Shown here one piece after another: positions 1-7,287 of a stretch of DNA of 37,203 nt. The stretch is from Proteobacteria bacterium ST_bin11 (GTDB taxonomy: Bacteria > Pseudomonadota > Gammaproteobacteria > Methylococcales > Methylomonadaceae). The number at the start of each line of letters is the position of its first letter. Position 1 is the stretch's first letter. Below the pieces are notes generated by a model. It ran no database searches, was not told the origin of the DNA, and was given only the letters and a program-made list of their open reading frames with translations. The stretch spans positions 1-37,203 of the forward strand of contig MSXO01000028.1 of NCBI GenBank assembly GCA_002083615.1. The letters run 5' to 3'. The position numbers were made by a program, and so were the translations under genes.

Positions 1-14
1 CGGAGTCAATAGCC

Positions 15-428
15 ATGAACAAAACCCTGGACGGCCTGACGATTGGTGGATTAGCCAAAGCGGCTGGAATTGGTGTGGAAACCATACGGTATTATCAGCG
101 TCTGGCGTTATTGCCCGAGCCAGACAGACCTTTGGGCGGCATCCGACGTTATGGTACGGCGGACGTTCAGCGGATCGTTTTCATCAAATCTGCGCAACGG
201 CTAGGGTTCAGTTTGGACGAAGTGGCCGATTTGTTAAAACTGGCGGACAGCCGTCATTGCGACGAGGTACGCACACTAGCCGAACATAAACTCGAAGATG
301 TCCAACACCGCATCGTCGAGTTACGCCGTATGGAAACGGCCTTGCAGGAATTGATCGGACGTTGCCAAACCAATCAGAATGAGGCGAGTTGTCCGCTAAT
401 TCTGGCGTTGCAGGAAAAACGCCGCTGA
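15..428 (+). CDS. merR: Mercury-type MerR transcriptional regulator
   Basis: This is a 137-residue MerR-family regulator that activates or represses a mercury-resistance promoter by distorting DNA when it binds Hg(II). Residues 7-75 form the N-terminal winged helix with the typical GVETIRYYQR recognition segment, followed by a long dimerisation helix. Three cysteines lie at 82 (HCDEV), 117 (GRCQ) and 126 (SCPL), the same numbers as the Hg-binding triad of Tn501 MerR, so mercury is the likely ligand rather than copper, zinc or lead. A GGAG ribosome site at bases 2-5 supports this start. The mer structural genes are usually divergent from merR and would lie left of the window. Downstream is an unrelated convergent operon. 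Confidence 0.93.
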   Translation: MNKTLDGLTIGGLAKAAGIGVETIRYYQRLALLPEPDRPLGGIRRYGTADVQRIVFIKSAQRLGFSLDEVADLLKLADSRHCDEVRTLAEHKLEDVQHRIVELRRMETALQELIGRCQTNQNEASCPLILALQEKRR

Positions 429-476
429 AACGCGGCATAGCAAAGTGCCTATTCATCCATCGTCAACATGCAAGTT

Positions 477-686
477 TCAATCTGACTCAGGTTTTTTAAC
501 CAAACGATTTTGTAACTGTTCGGTATAACCATGCGCGGCTTTACGGATAAACTGGCTCTGACTCTGGAAATTGCGGCAGCGCGAGCACATCATCACATGC
601 AAACCAATCGCCAGTCGTTCGCCAACGCTGAGTTTCTTGTCCAAGCCCTGTGACACCAGAGCGGTAATATCGCGACAACTACGCAT
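477..686 (-). CDS. Zinc-finger (zf-HC2-like) anti-sigma factor
   Basis: This small cytoplasmic protein of about 69 residues begins MRSCRDITAL and carries a C-to-H-to-CxxC arrangement (Cys4, then HVMMCSRC near residues 30-37). That is the zinc-binding anti-sigma pattern, here without the usual transmembrane helix. An earlier in-frame ATG exists, but it would put 19 residues inside the sigma gene. The ATG chosen has a GGAG site 8 bases upstream, and its gene overlaps the sigma-factor stop by 8 bases, indicating translational coupling. By position it should hold the neighbouring sigma factor inactive. That role is inferred from the pairing and the zinc motif. Confidence 0.75.
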   Translation of the reverse strand: MRSCRDITALVSQGLDKKLSVGERLAIGLHVMMCSRCRNFQSQSQFIRKAAHGYTEQLQNRLVKKPESD

Positions 687-1284
687 GACGCTTCTCCTTT
701 TTTGTTTTCGATTGATTGAACCAGCGGATTTCCAGGCATTCACGCAGCCGCAACCGGGCTCTATGCATGGTGACCCAGTAATTGGCGTCGCTTAAGCCGG
801 TTTCCCGGCAGACTTCCTCCGCTTCCAGACCGACCAACTCGCGTAACATGAATACCTTGGCCATTTTTGGCGGTAGATTGTTCTGGCAGGTTTCGTAAAT
901 GGTCCAAAATTCCTGTTGCTTAAGCGCCGCTTCGGGATCGTTCCAGGTAGTTGGGCCGCCATTCCAGTGGCCGTTGCTCATGAAAAACGCGTCTTCGTCT
1001 ACTTCGTCCTCGTCGTTATTGATTTGATCGAACTCAGCGGTGACGACTTCACGGGCGCTACGCCGCCAGTGGTCGGCAATTTTGTGTTTCAAAATACCGA
1101 TTAGCCAGGTGCGTAACCCAGCCTTGCCTTCGAAGTTTGCCGAGGATTGCCAAGCGGCCAGCAGGGTTTCCTGCACGGCGTCGTCGGCCAGTTCGTTATC
1201 CTTTAGTTGCAGCAAGGCATAGCGAAACAGCACGGGCCGATGCTCGGCCAGTAGGGCTTCACTCAATTGATCGGATGTATTCAT
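679..1284 (-). CDS. ECF-type RNA polymerase sigma factor
   Basis: The product is about 201 residues. Region 2 is clear (ADDAVQETLLAAWQ, then LRTWLIGILKHKIADHWR), and region 4 carries PPKMAKVFMLRELVGLEAEE followed by a helix-turn-helix. The long acidic linker (NNDEDEVDEDAF and on to WNGGPTTWNDPEAALKQQEFW) resembles the TIGR02943 group of sigma-70-like factors. I chose the ATG at 1284. The alternative at 1302 would overlap the methyltransferase stop and adds six residues that the family does not usually have; neither has a strong ribosome site. It is the third gene of the PiT-arsM-sigma-anti-sigma operon, so it may direct transcription of its own operon. Confidence 0.88.
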   Translation of the reverse strand: MNTSDQLSEALLAEHRPVLFRYALLQLKDNELADDAVQETLLAAWQSSANFEGKAGLRTWLIGILKHKIADHWRRSAREVVTAEFDQINNDEDEVDEDAFFMSNGHWNGGPTTWNDPEAALKQQEFWTIYETCQNNLPPKMAKVFMLRELVGLEAEEVCRETGLSDANYWVTMHRARLRLRECLEIRWFNQSKTKKEKRHA

Positions 1285-1292
1285 CCCGGCGT

Positions 1293-2384
1293 TCAACAAC
1301 ATGCGCTATCAGTCTTGGCCGATTCGCTGCCAGGTCCGGGCGAGCAATCGAATAAACCGAAATGCCGGGATTTATCACCCAACACTTGAAAATGATTGCT
1401 GTAACGGCTGAGTGCCAGCATGTCGGCGCTGTTGCCGCATACTCTTAACGGCCGGCCGGTCTCGAAATGATGGTGGTCGTCCAGATCGAAACTGTGCGGA
1501 TGTTGGTCGATAGAGCCTAAATAGACCGCGACTTGGCCGAAGTCCTCGCAACGATCCTCCAAAGGCATTTTGAAGGCGCGGACCGTGACCGAGTCGAACT
1601 TGACCATGCCGATTTTGGCGAACACCTCGGGGTCGTCGATACTAATGGGGGTTTGTTTGACCTTACGGACATCCGGGCAGCCTAAGTCCTGCAAAATGCG
1701 CCGGAAGTCTTCCCAATACAACGCGCCGCCCAAACATTCACCCAGCAATACCGGGTCTTGGCGCAGTTCGACCGGGATGCGGCGGTCGGCAAACACGTCC
1801 GAAAAATACAGTTCACCGCCCGGTTTCAACACCCGGAAGATTTCCGCCAGTGCTCGGGGTTTTTCCGGCGACAGGTTGATGACGCAGTTGGAGACCACTA
1901 CGTCGATGCTGTTATCGGCAATTGCTCCCTGCATTGCTCTACCTCCTGCATCCATGCAGTCGTCGGCTATCCCCACGGTGTGCAGGTTTTCGATATGGCC
2001 ATGCAGGAATTCAACATTCGAAAAACCAAAGCGCTCGGCGTGCCAGTCGCGATGACGTACGGCCACTTCCAGTTGCTCGGGGGTCATATCGACGCCGATT
2101 ACCCGGCCTGTCGGTCCGACCAGTTTCGACAAAAGATAACAGTCGCGGCCCGTTCCGCAGCCTAAATCCAGCACGGTCTTACCTGCCAGGGCCGGCGGCA
2201 ACGGCGAACCGCAGCCGTAAAAACGTTCCAGCACTTCCGGATGCAATCCGGCCAGTAGCGCTTTTAAATAGCTTGGCATGGCGTCGATGCTGCAACAGGC
2301 GCTGGTTTTAAGGTCATCGCTGGATTGCAATACCTGGCCATAATAATGGCGGACCGATTCACTGATTTCGATACTGGTAGTCAT
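1293..2384 (-). CDS. arsM: Arsenite S-adenosylmethionine methyltransferase
   Basis: This enzyme methylates arsenite to methylated arsenicals, using SAM and a thiol reductant. The SAM site VLDLGCGTGRD is at residues 71-81. Cysteines at 30/31 (SACCS), 167 (SNCVINL) and 217 (ECLGG) match the As(III)-binding thiols of the family; in the algal CmArsM two of these are C174 and C224, with the same spacing. The C-terminus ends in another CC pair. Between the conserved IENL and IADNS stretches sits an extra run of about 16 residues (140-155) that I do not expect in relatives. The start at 2384 gives the family-like MTTS beginning. A longer start at 2423 would overlap the PiT gene. It lies 22 bases after PiT in one operon. 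Confidence 0.93.
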   Translation of the reverse strand: MTTSIEISESVRHYYGQVLQSSDDLKTSACCSIDAMPSYLKALLAGLHPEVLERFYGCGSPLPPALAGKTVLDLGCGTGRDCYLLSKLVGPTGRVIGVDMTPEQLEVAVRHRDWHAERFGFSNVEFLHGHIENLHTVGIADDCMDAGGRAMQGAIADNSIDVVVSNCVINLSPEKPRALAEIFRVLKPGGELYFSDVFADRRIPVELRQDPVLLGECLGGALYWEDFRRILQDLGCPDVRKVKQTPISIDDPEVFAKIGMVKFDSVTVRAFKMPLEDRCEDFGQVAVYLGSIDQHPHSFDLDDHHHFETGRPLRVCGNSADMLALSRYSNHFQVLGDKSRHFGLFDCSPGPGSESAKTDSACC

Positions 2385-2406
2385 AAGATTTCTCGTGTGT
2401 TTTTTA

Positions 2407-3531
2407 TCAAAGGTTGGCGCCAATGGCAGTGTAATAGATTACGGCAGAACAGGCAGCCGCGCAGGGCAAGGTCAACAGCCAGGATAAGGCAATGGATGCG
2501 ATCACGCCGGTATTGGCCTTGCCGCTGACCAAGCCGATACCGAATAATGAACCCACCGACACATGGGTGGTGGAAACCGGCATGCCAAATTTGCTGGCGA
2601 AAATCACCAACAGTGCCGTCACCAAGTTGGCGGACAAGCCCTGATTGTGCGTAATGGTGGTGATTTTATGACTCATGGTTTCCGCTACCCGCCGGGCATT
2701 GAATACGCCACCCAGCAGCATGGTAGTGGCTACCACGATAATGATCCATTGCAGATCAAAACCGGGTGCCAGCAATAACAAGGCGGCAATTTTCGGCGTG
2801 TCGTTCAGGCCGCGCGCAAAGCAGACCGCGCCGGCGCTGCAAAAATGCAGTCCATCGCGCAGGCGCTCAAGATTAAAGCCCAAAACCAGGCTAGATTGTC
2901 GCTCGGCGCAAGCCTCTTGGCGATCAAGGCTTAAAGAGGGAACGATTGCCGGATCGATTGCCATAGATATATTGGCGTTACCAACCGGCGCAAGACGGCC
3001 TGGGTTTTCAATGCACAAACACATGTAGTTCTCGATTGGCCGACGACTAAACCACATGCTCAGAATGCGATACAACAAGCCGGCCGATAGCAACGCCACA
3101 AACGGGCTCAATAGCAATGGCAGCACAAAGTTGTTCAGCAAAGGTGACAAGCTGATGTTGCCGGCTGTTGCTAACAAGGTGCTTCCGGCCATGGCGCCCA
3201 ATAAGGCATGGGTCGTGGAAATCGGAAAGCCGTAACGCGTCGCCAGAATCACGGTCATTCCGGCACCACCCGCGACGGCAATCATGAAGGGTAGAGTGTG
3301 TATCAATTCATCCGGCGCCAAGCCTTTGCCGGAAAATTTAACCAGCAAAGTCTGAGCTAAAAACAGCGCTGTAATCGAACCCGCAAACGTTGTCAGCGTC
3401 GCCCACGTCAGCGCCTGACGGAAATTGGCGGTGCCGCTGCCAAACAAACTCGCCACGCCCTTGAAGTTATCATTGGCACCGTTGGCATAGGCCAGAAAGC
3501 AAACGCTGATAAATAAAATGCTGGTGAGCAT
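2407..3531 (-). CDS. PiT-family inorganic phosphate transporter
   Basis: This 374-residue inner-membrane transporter belongs to the Pho4/PiT family, which moves metal-phosphate with H+ or Na+. Both inverted-repeat signatures are present: GANDNFKGVAS near residue 18 and GLNDTPKIAAL near 245. Paired PISTTHALLGA and PVSTTHVSVGS motifs lie in the two halves. A hydrophilic loop of about 70 residues separates the halves. It is shorter than E. coli PitA. A strong AGGAG site (3540-3544) precedes the ATG. It is the first gene of the operon with arsM and the sigma pair. PiT carriers also admit arsenate, so the pairing with ArsM may balance phosphate need against arsenic entry; this is inference. Confidence 0.92.
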   Translation of the reverse strand: MLTSILFISVCFLAYANGANDNFKGVASLFGSGTANFRQALTWATLTTFAGSITALFLAQTLLVKFSGKGLAPDELIHTLPFMIAVAGGAGMTVILATRYGFPISTTHALLGAMAGSTLLATAGNISLSPLLNNFVLPLLLSPFVALLSAGLLYRILSMWFSRRPIENYMCLCIENPGRLAPVGNANISMAIDPAIVPSLSLDRQEACAERQSSLVLGFNLERLRDGLHFCSAGAVCFARGLNDTPKIAALLLLAPGFDLQWIIIVVATTMLLGGVFNARRVAETMSHKITTITHNQGLSANLVTALLVIFASKFGMPVSTTHVSVGSLFGIGLVSGKANTGVIASIALSWLLTLPCAAACSAVIYYTAIGANL

Positions 3532-3568
3532 AAGAAATCTCCTGGATTGGGTCGACTAGTTGCTATAA

Positions 3569-3594
3569 GTCGTTAGGAGAGGATCAAACCTTAC
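3569..3594 (-). promoter_or_regulatory. Possible ECF-type promoter of the PiT-arsM operon
   Basis: On the minus strand GTAAGG (3589-3594) is followed, after 16 bases, by CGAC (3569-3572). This resembles an ECF -35/-10 pair in both sequence type and spacing, and it would give a short leader ending at the PiT ribosome site. The operon encodes its own ECF factor. No second copy of the motif was found in the window, so the assignment rests on one site. Confidence 0.35.
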
Positions 3595-3638
3595 AAAAAA
3601 TATTCGACTATCTAAAGTTCGGGTAATAATCGACATAG

Positions 3639-3800
3639 ATGACTGTCGTATTTTCGCCTGAAGCGATTTTGGACAATGCGTACATTCATACTGCCAAGAA
3701 ACTGAAACCTTATTGGGATTTGTTGGAAGAGAAAGGAATGCGATTTTATTTTCTGCCTCCCTAGACCCTGAACTGAACCGTTATGAATGTCTTCCTTTTA
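3639..3800 (+). pseudogene. IS630-type transposase remnant (DDE C-terminal piece)
   Basis: A reading frame from 3639 to a stop at 3762-3764 contains DNAYIHTAKK and then MRFYFLPP, the second-aspartate region and the start of the LPPYSPELN box of IS630-family transposases. The box continues in another frame (DPELNRYE from 3764), so at least one frameshift is present. The rest of the transposase and its ends are missing. It differs from the IS630 gene that follows at 3840 and is an independent relic. Confidence 0.65.
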
Positions 3801-3839
3801 CTGCTCTTAAAATAAGTTAAGTCATGTTCGTGGGATAAT

Positions 3840-4275
3840 ATGCCCATGAAATGTAAACGAGATTCAGACGGCCGAGAAATTGATCACCATACTCTGCAAG
3901 TGATGCGGCAGCAGGCGGTCAAAGCGGTGAAAAATGGGCAGACAGCGGCCAGTGTGGCGGCAGCGATGGGTGTCAACATTCGCACGGTGTTTCGTTGGTT
4001 GTCCGACTTTACAACGGGCGGTCAAAATGCGCTGTTGGCCAAAAAGATTACCGGACGCCCACCGCTGGTCACGCCCGACGAAATGCGCTGGATCGCCGAG
4101 ACCGTGCGGGATAAAACACCCTGGCAAATGAGGCTGGAGTTTGGCTTGTGGACATTGTCGTTGATTGGCGAAGTCATTTACCGCCAGTTTGGCAAACGTC
4201 TGACCTCGCCAAGTGTGGGGCGAATCATGCGGCTGCTGGGTTTTAAGCCGCAAAAGCCCTTGTATCGGGCTTGGC
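3840..4275 (+). pseudogene. IS630-family transposase, N-terminal half (interrupted)
   Basis: Residues 1-145 form the helix-turn-helix half of an IS630 transposase (AASVAAAMGVNIRTVFRWL, then the RPPLVTPDEM linker and a winged helix ending KPQKPLYRAW). After TGG (Trp145, 4272-4274) the frame runs into foreign DNA and ends at 4376. The missing DDE half resumes in the correct frame at 8826. Joining 4275 to 8833 restores RAWQ, a stop, then DPVLVEKW, exactly as expected of one gene. The two parts total about 346 codons with two internal stops, a normal length for the family but a dead gene. Confidence 0.88.
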
Positions 4276-4352
4276 TGCGTATTCCGATTAAAACCGCCAC
4301 CTATTCCGACTTCAAAACCACCAGGCATTCCGACACCAAAACAGCCGGTGGC
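4276..4352 (-). repeat. Left terminal repeats of the IS21-like element
   Basis: Three successive units (starting near 4279, 4302 and 4326) read TATTCCGA followed by AAACCGCCACC-like sequence. They are inverted relative to the units at 8700-8825. Multiple end repeats of this kind are transposase-binding sites in IS21-family elements. Confidence 0.75.
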
Positions 4353-4714
4353 GCCGATGTTGAGGTTGGCTGTTGAGCTAAGGCTATGGTACTCGCGCCC
4401 AATTGGCAATACGGGCCACCGACCGAACGGCAGTGGAATGTCTGGCAATTGGATTTCATGGAAGGCAATGGGGTTGGATACACCTCCGCCTGGAAACCGT
4501 GAATTCCTATGGTGAGGATTGGGTTTGGAAGGAGTTGGAAAAGGAAATTCAGAATGCGCGACAGCCGACTAACGGAGGGCTTGAGTCTGCGGCAATGTGA
4601 CGCATTTTACGTGTTAGTGTTCACGCTATACTTGCTTTCGGGCATAAATAACGCCCACAACATGAGTTCTCAAATTTACTATTGATCTAGAACGCTCAAG
4701 TTCAAGGAGATTAG
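4353..4714. other. Cargo stretch without a clear gene
   Basis: No convincing gene is seen here. A short frame at 4386-4499 reads MVLAPNWQYGPP and on to GYTSAWKP, and a second frame (about 4500-4600) reads NSYGEDWVWKELEKE. Both have protein-like composition and could be a small gene broken by a frameshift, but I recognise neither. TATACT at about 4626 could be a -10 box for the gene at 4715. Confidence 0.3.
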
Positions 4715-5221
4715 ATGTCAAAAACAACGATATATGCCATTTTCATGGGCTTATTTATAAGTTTTCTTTCAACGCTGTCCTTCGCGGATGAACAAGAGGC
4801 AACAACATCATCAACTATTGTGGCCCCACAGGAATATCTTGAAATACTGGATGAAAATGGAGAATCCACAATCTATAAGATAGTTCCATCTGCACAAGTC
4901 AATGTACAGCAAGCCGCCGCGACCTGCGTTAGATATACCAATACCGTAACCGGAGGTCCTTTGGCTCCAGGAGCCGCAGCAGTTGCTTATGGACCTTACA
5001 CGACAAACTGTGCAGGGTATCAATGGGCAACTTTAACTCCGATGTCCTCAGCATCCCTAACTCTATCTTTGCAAAAATATTTAGGCGGCTTATGGTCAAC
5101 TGTAGCGACAGAGCCCGTTATGTATAACGGGACAGCAGGTACGTATAGATGGGTAGTCGTTAATAGCCCCTATAGCTCCCAACCTGGATACTGGTCTTTG
5201 AAATACTCGTTCCTTCTGTAA
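4715..5221 (+). CDS. Secreted protein of unknown function
   Basis: The 168-residue product has a clear signal peptide (hydrophobic core IFMGLFISFLSTLSF with cleavage near Ala24) and an excellent AAGGAG site at 4704-4709. The mature part has two cysteines (near 72 and 99) that could pair, flanking a Gly/Ala/Tyr-rich stretch (GGPLAPGAAAVAYGPYTT). The C-terminal half looks all-beta, with alternating hydrophobic and Ser/Thr residues and many Trp and Tyr. No family is recognised. The gene is more AT-rich than the chromosomal genes around the element, consistent with being transferred cargo. It converges on the gene at 5264 with a shared hairpin between them. Confidence 0.75.
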   Translation: MSKTTIYAIFMGLFISFLSTLSFADEQEATTSSTIVAPQEYLEILDENGESTIYKIVPSAQVNVQQAAATCVRYTNTVTGGPLAPGAAAVAYGPYTTNCAGYQWATLTPMSSASLTLSLQKYLGGLWSTVATEPVMYNGTAGTYRWVVVNSPYSSQPGYWSLKYSFLL

Positions 5222-5230
5222 CAAGCAGAG

Positions 5231-5253
5231 TCAAGGGGGATGTTCCCCCTTGA
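5231..5253. terminator. Bidirectional hairpin between convergent genes
   Basis: TCAAGGGGGA and TCCCCCTTGA form a perfect 10-bp stem around the loop TGT. It lies ten bases after the stop at 5221 and ten bases from the end of the convergent gene at 5264. Neither side has a clear T-tract, so termination efficiency is uncertain. Confidence 0.6.
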
Positions 5254-5263
5254 TTCCCGCGCA

Positions 5264-5761
5264 TTACGCTTTCTCATCGACAAAAACGCCGCTTCCCATA
5301 TTTTTTATAAACTCATCCATGCTATATAGTGTATGGAGAGCATCTCCTAAAAATTTCCTGGCATCTTCCATTCCCTGCTCGCCTTGGGCGATAAGCTTGT
5401 CAACAAGAGTATAGTGTTCTTCAAAAAACTTGATCATATCCATGGAGGTATTAGCGTTCATATTATCTTTTGTTATGGTCGAAAGGACAAATTCATTAGC
5501 AGAATTGTCCGATATTTCACCGTTTCCATTCAAAAAACCACCCAACATACCCAAGTCATGTGGCGATATATTTCTTAGATCGACACTCGCTAACAGTTTT
5601 TTTATTTCGATTGGTTTTAATGCCGCTTGTTGGGCGTCGAATCCCTGGCCAATGGGCTGTGTTTTCGATGTGGTAAACCGATTTTTCCAAGGCATTGCCT
5701 CTGCTTTATCAAGAAGTTTATATTGGTTTGCACTTCCCGTTGAATTCAAGCTGACTATCAT
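5264..5761 (-). CDS. Soluble protein of unknown function
   Basis: This 165-residue protein has no signal peptide and no membrane segment. The start is fixed by a perfect AAGGAGG site just upstream (about 5767-5773). The first 45 residues look unstructured (Ser/Asn/Gln/Thr-rich), and the rest is mainly helical, with SPHDLGMLGGFLNGNGEISD suggesting a loop between helices. The C-terminal half (SMDMIKFFEEHYTLVDKLI) is amphipathic. I do not recognise a family. It has no obvious partner apart from the cassette genes on the same strand further upstream. Confidence 0.7.
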   Translation of the reverse strand: MIVSLNSTGSANQYKLLDKAEAMPWKNRFTTSKTQPIGQGFDAQQAALKPIEIKKLLASVDLRNISPHDLGMLGGFLNGNGEISDNSANEFVLSTITKDNMNANTSMDMIKFFEEHYTLVDKLIAQGEQGMEDARKFLGDALHTLYSMDEFIKNMGSGVFVDEKA

Positions 5762-5965
5762 TGCATCCTCCTTAGGCTCATTGGTTCCGAGATGGCAAAG
5801 TGTATTTATTTGCTATCGGCTACCCAGAGATAATCTTTAGCGACAATTGTAAGCGGCTCCACTAATTCATCGTCGGTTTGATAAATCCGTCCGAATCCCT
5901 ATCGCCAAACAAATTACCTATCAGTTTTTGTTTTTGGCTCATTGTTTCGGGGCCACATACAGGTA

Positions 5966-6823
5966 TCAACTTATCGGGTAATTTTTGGCAGCTAATGCAC
6001 CTGCCCGTTTCAGTACGTACCATGGCTCCAGATAGAGCTTGCCTAGCGGCCAGGCCATCATCGTCCAGTATCCGCAAATGAACAGGTATCCTGCCATTTG
6101 TTTCCAAGCGGGGATCATGGTCGTGGGATAGCTAATCCGAAACAGCATGGAAGAACAGACCAGGCTAACCACGAGCAATAGCATCCATCCTGCAATGAAT
6201 ATCAGTTGACTGGGCGCTAGCTTAGCTTCCTTGGCGGTGATTTTTAACAAGCCGGAGTAGCGGAGCCAGCGGATTTGGTGATCAGTGAAGTCGTACTGCC
6301 GGCGAATGGCAATGACCTGTTCGCGAATGGTAGTCGGCGGTGCAAATCCAAAACGACACTTGAATAGCTCGGGGTTATCCAGCGCTCTCCGGTCAAGTTC
6401 CGCCATTGATGTCCACGCTAACAGCAATTTGAGGGAGTTTGGCACTAAATACTCGTAGTAGTCGCGGCTGGCGTTGCGTTGCGAACCGCCGAAATTGATC
6501 TGAACCGGCGCGCTGGGTGTATCGGCAAATGCAGCCCGTTTGTCGTGGGGTTTTGGGGTTTCGAAATGGGATTGGGCGGCAGCGAACAGTCTGCGCCGAC
6601 GGAATGCCGTCGGGACGCCAGCCTGTTTGGCGATGTACCATGACGCGATATAGAGCTTGTTGAGCATCCAGGCCATGATCAGCCAGAATCCGCCGAGCAG
6701 CACCAGGGCTTGTAGCTGTTTCGGCGTTGGCGGAAGCGAATATCCCACGAGGTATAGCGCGTCGCATAAGTTTCCGCACATCAGTCCCCTTGAACCCTGC
6801 TTAAGCTCAAGCAGTGACAGCAT
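5966..6823 (-). CDS. Mosaic membrane protein with AGRDYYE-type module
   Basis: The 285-residue frame is a patchwork. Residues about 20-75 hold a transmembrane segment and the tail KLYIASWYIAKQAG. Residues about 77-122 (RRRRLFAAAQSHFE to QRNASRDYYEY) copy the C-terminal tail of the repressor at 7288-7944. A soluble region (ALDNPELFKCRFGF, YDFTDHQIRWLR, LKITAKEAKLAPS) follows, then two membrane helices and another KLYLEPWYVLKRAG tail. The soluble region is a paralogue of the product at 6781-7257. The N-terminal tail matches its own C-terminal tail, so the frame probably arose by duplication and fusion. The true start may lie within it. Downstream, 5762-5965 has no supported gene. Function is unknown. 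Confidence 0.6.
   Translation of the reverse strand: MLSLLELKQGSRGLMCGNLCDALYLVGYSLPPTPKQLQALVLLGGFWLIMAWMLNKLYIASWYIAKQAGVPTAFRRRRLFAAAQSHFETPKPHDKRAAFADTPSAPVQINFGGSQRNASRDYYEYLVPNSLKLLLAWTSMAELDRRALDNPELFKCRFGFAPPTTIREQVIAIRRQYDFTDHQIRWLRYSGLLKITAKEAKLAPSQLIFIAGWMLLLVVSLVCSSMLFRISYPTTMIPAWKQMAGYLFICGYWTMMAWPLGKLYLEPWYVLKRAGALAAKNYPIS
6453..6606 (-). repeat. Direct repeat, copy 2 (repressor tail sequence)
   Basis: This stretch is about 80% identical by eye to 7295-7449. It encodes the RRRxLxAAAQxHFE...KPHDKRAAFA...AxRDYYE segment. The copies are about 842 bp apart in the same orientation and mark a tandem duplication inside the cassette. Confidence 0.75.
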
Positions 6824-7257
6824 AAACCATGCAATAACTTATGAGACGTGCAATATAGCATCACTATGCTGTAGAGGCTGAGTATCCAGACCTGCGCCCA
6901 GCCGGCGGCCAACGCCAACCGACTGGGCACCAATTTGGCTTCTTCGGGGGTGATTTTTAACGTGCCCGATACACGGAATCCGCGCATTTGTTTGTCGGTA
7001 AAGTCGTAGCGATTCTGGATCGCCAGAATCTGCTGCCGAATCGTTAGGGACGTTTCGAAACCAAACCGACACTCAAACATTCTTGGGTTATCCAACGCTA
7101 TCCGATCAAGCAGCGCTTTTGGGGCGCATGTCAGCAGGGTTTTAATCGAACTTAAGGCAATGTATTCGTAGTAATCACGGCCGGCATTGCGCTGAATGCC
7201 GTCGATGTTGAGGTGGGTGCTGGAGTGATTGGTATTTTGGTTTTGTTCCTGGTTCAT
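6781..7257 (-). CDS. AGRDYYE-module membrane protein, probably truncated
   Basis: The product is 158 residues. It opens with a hydrophilic Gln/Asn-rich stretch and LNIDGIQRNAGRDYYEY, then carries the same soluble region as the next gene (RIALDNPRMFECRFGF, RYDFTDKQMRGFRVSG, LKITPEEAKLVPS). One membrane helix follows (WAQVWILSLYSIVMLY). After it the paralogue has a second helix. Here the frame instead ends in CCHCLSLSRVQGD, while hydrophobic sequence continues in the overlapping frame of the 5966-6823 gene. A frameshift or recombination joint near 6780-6830 is therefore likely. It starts 30 bases after the repressor stop, so it is probably co-transcribed. Function is unknown. Confidence 0.6.
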   Translation of the reverse strand: MNQEQNQNTNHSSTHLNIDGIQRNAGRDYYEYIALSSIKTLLTCAPKALLDRIALDNPRMFECRFGFETSLTIRQQILAIQNRYDFTDKQMRGFRVSGTLKITPEEAKLVPSRLALAAGWAQVWILSLYSIVMLYCTSHKLLHGLCCHCLSLSRVQGD

Positions 7258-7287
7258 CGCTTGGTCATCTCTGGCGGTTTCGAGCGC

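Noticed and set aside
421..436. GCCGC/GCGGC hairpin at the merR stop
   Set aside because: The stem is only five pairs with no T-run, so it was not called a terminator.
5862..6107. 81-residue minus-strand frame
   Set aside because: Its first half overlaps the end of the AGRDYYE membrane gene in another frame, and it has no ribosome site. The last 26 codons (MSQKQKLIGN onward) could be something small but cannot be supported.
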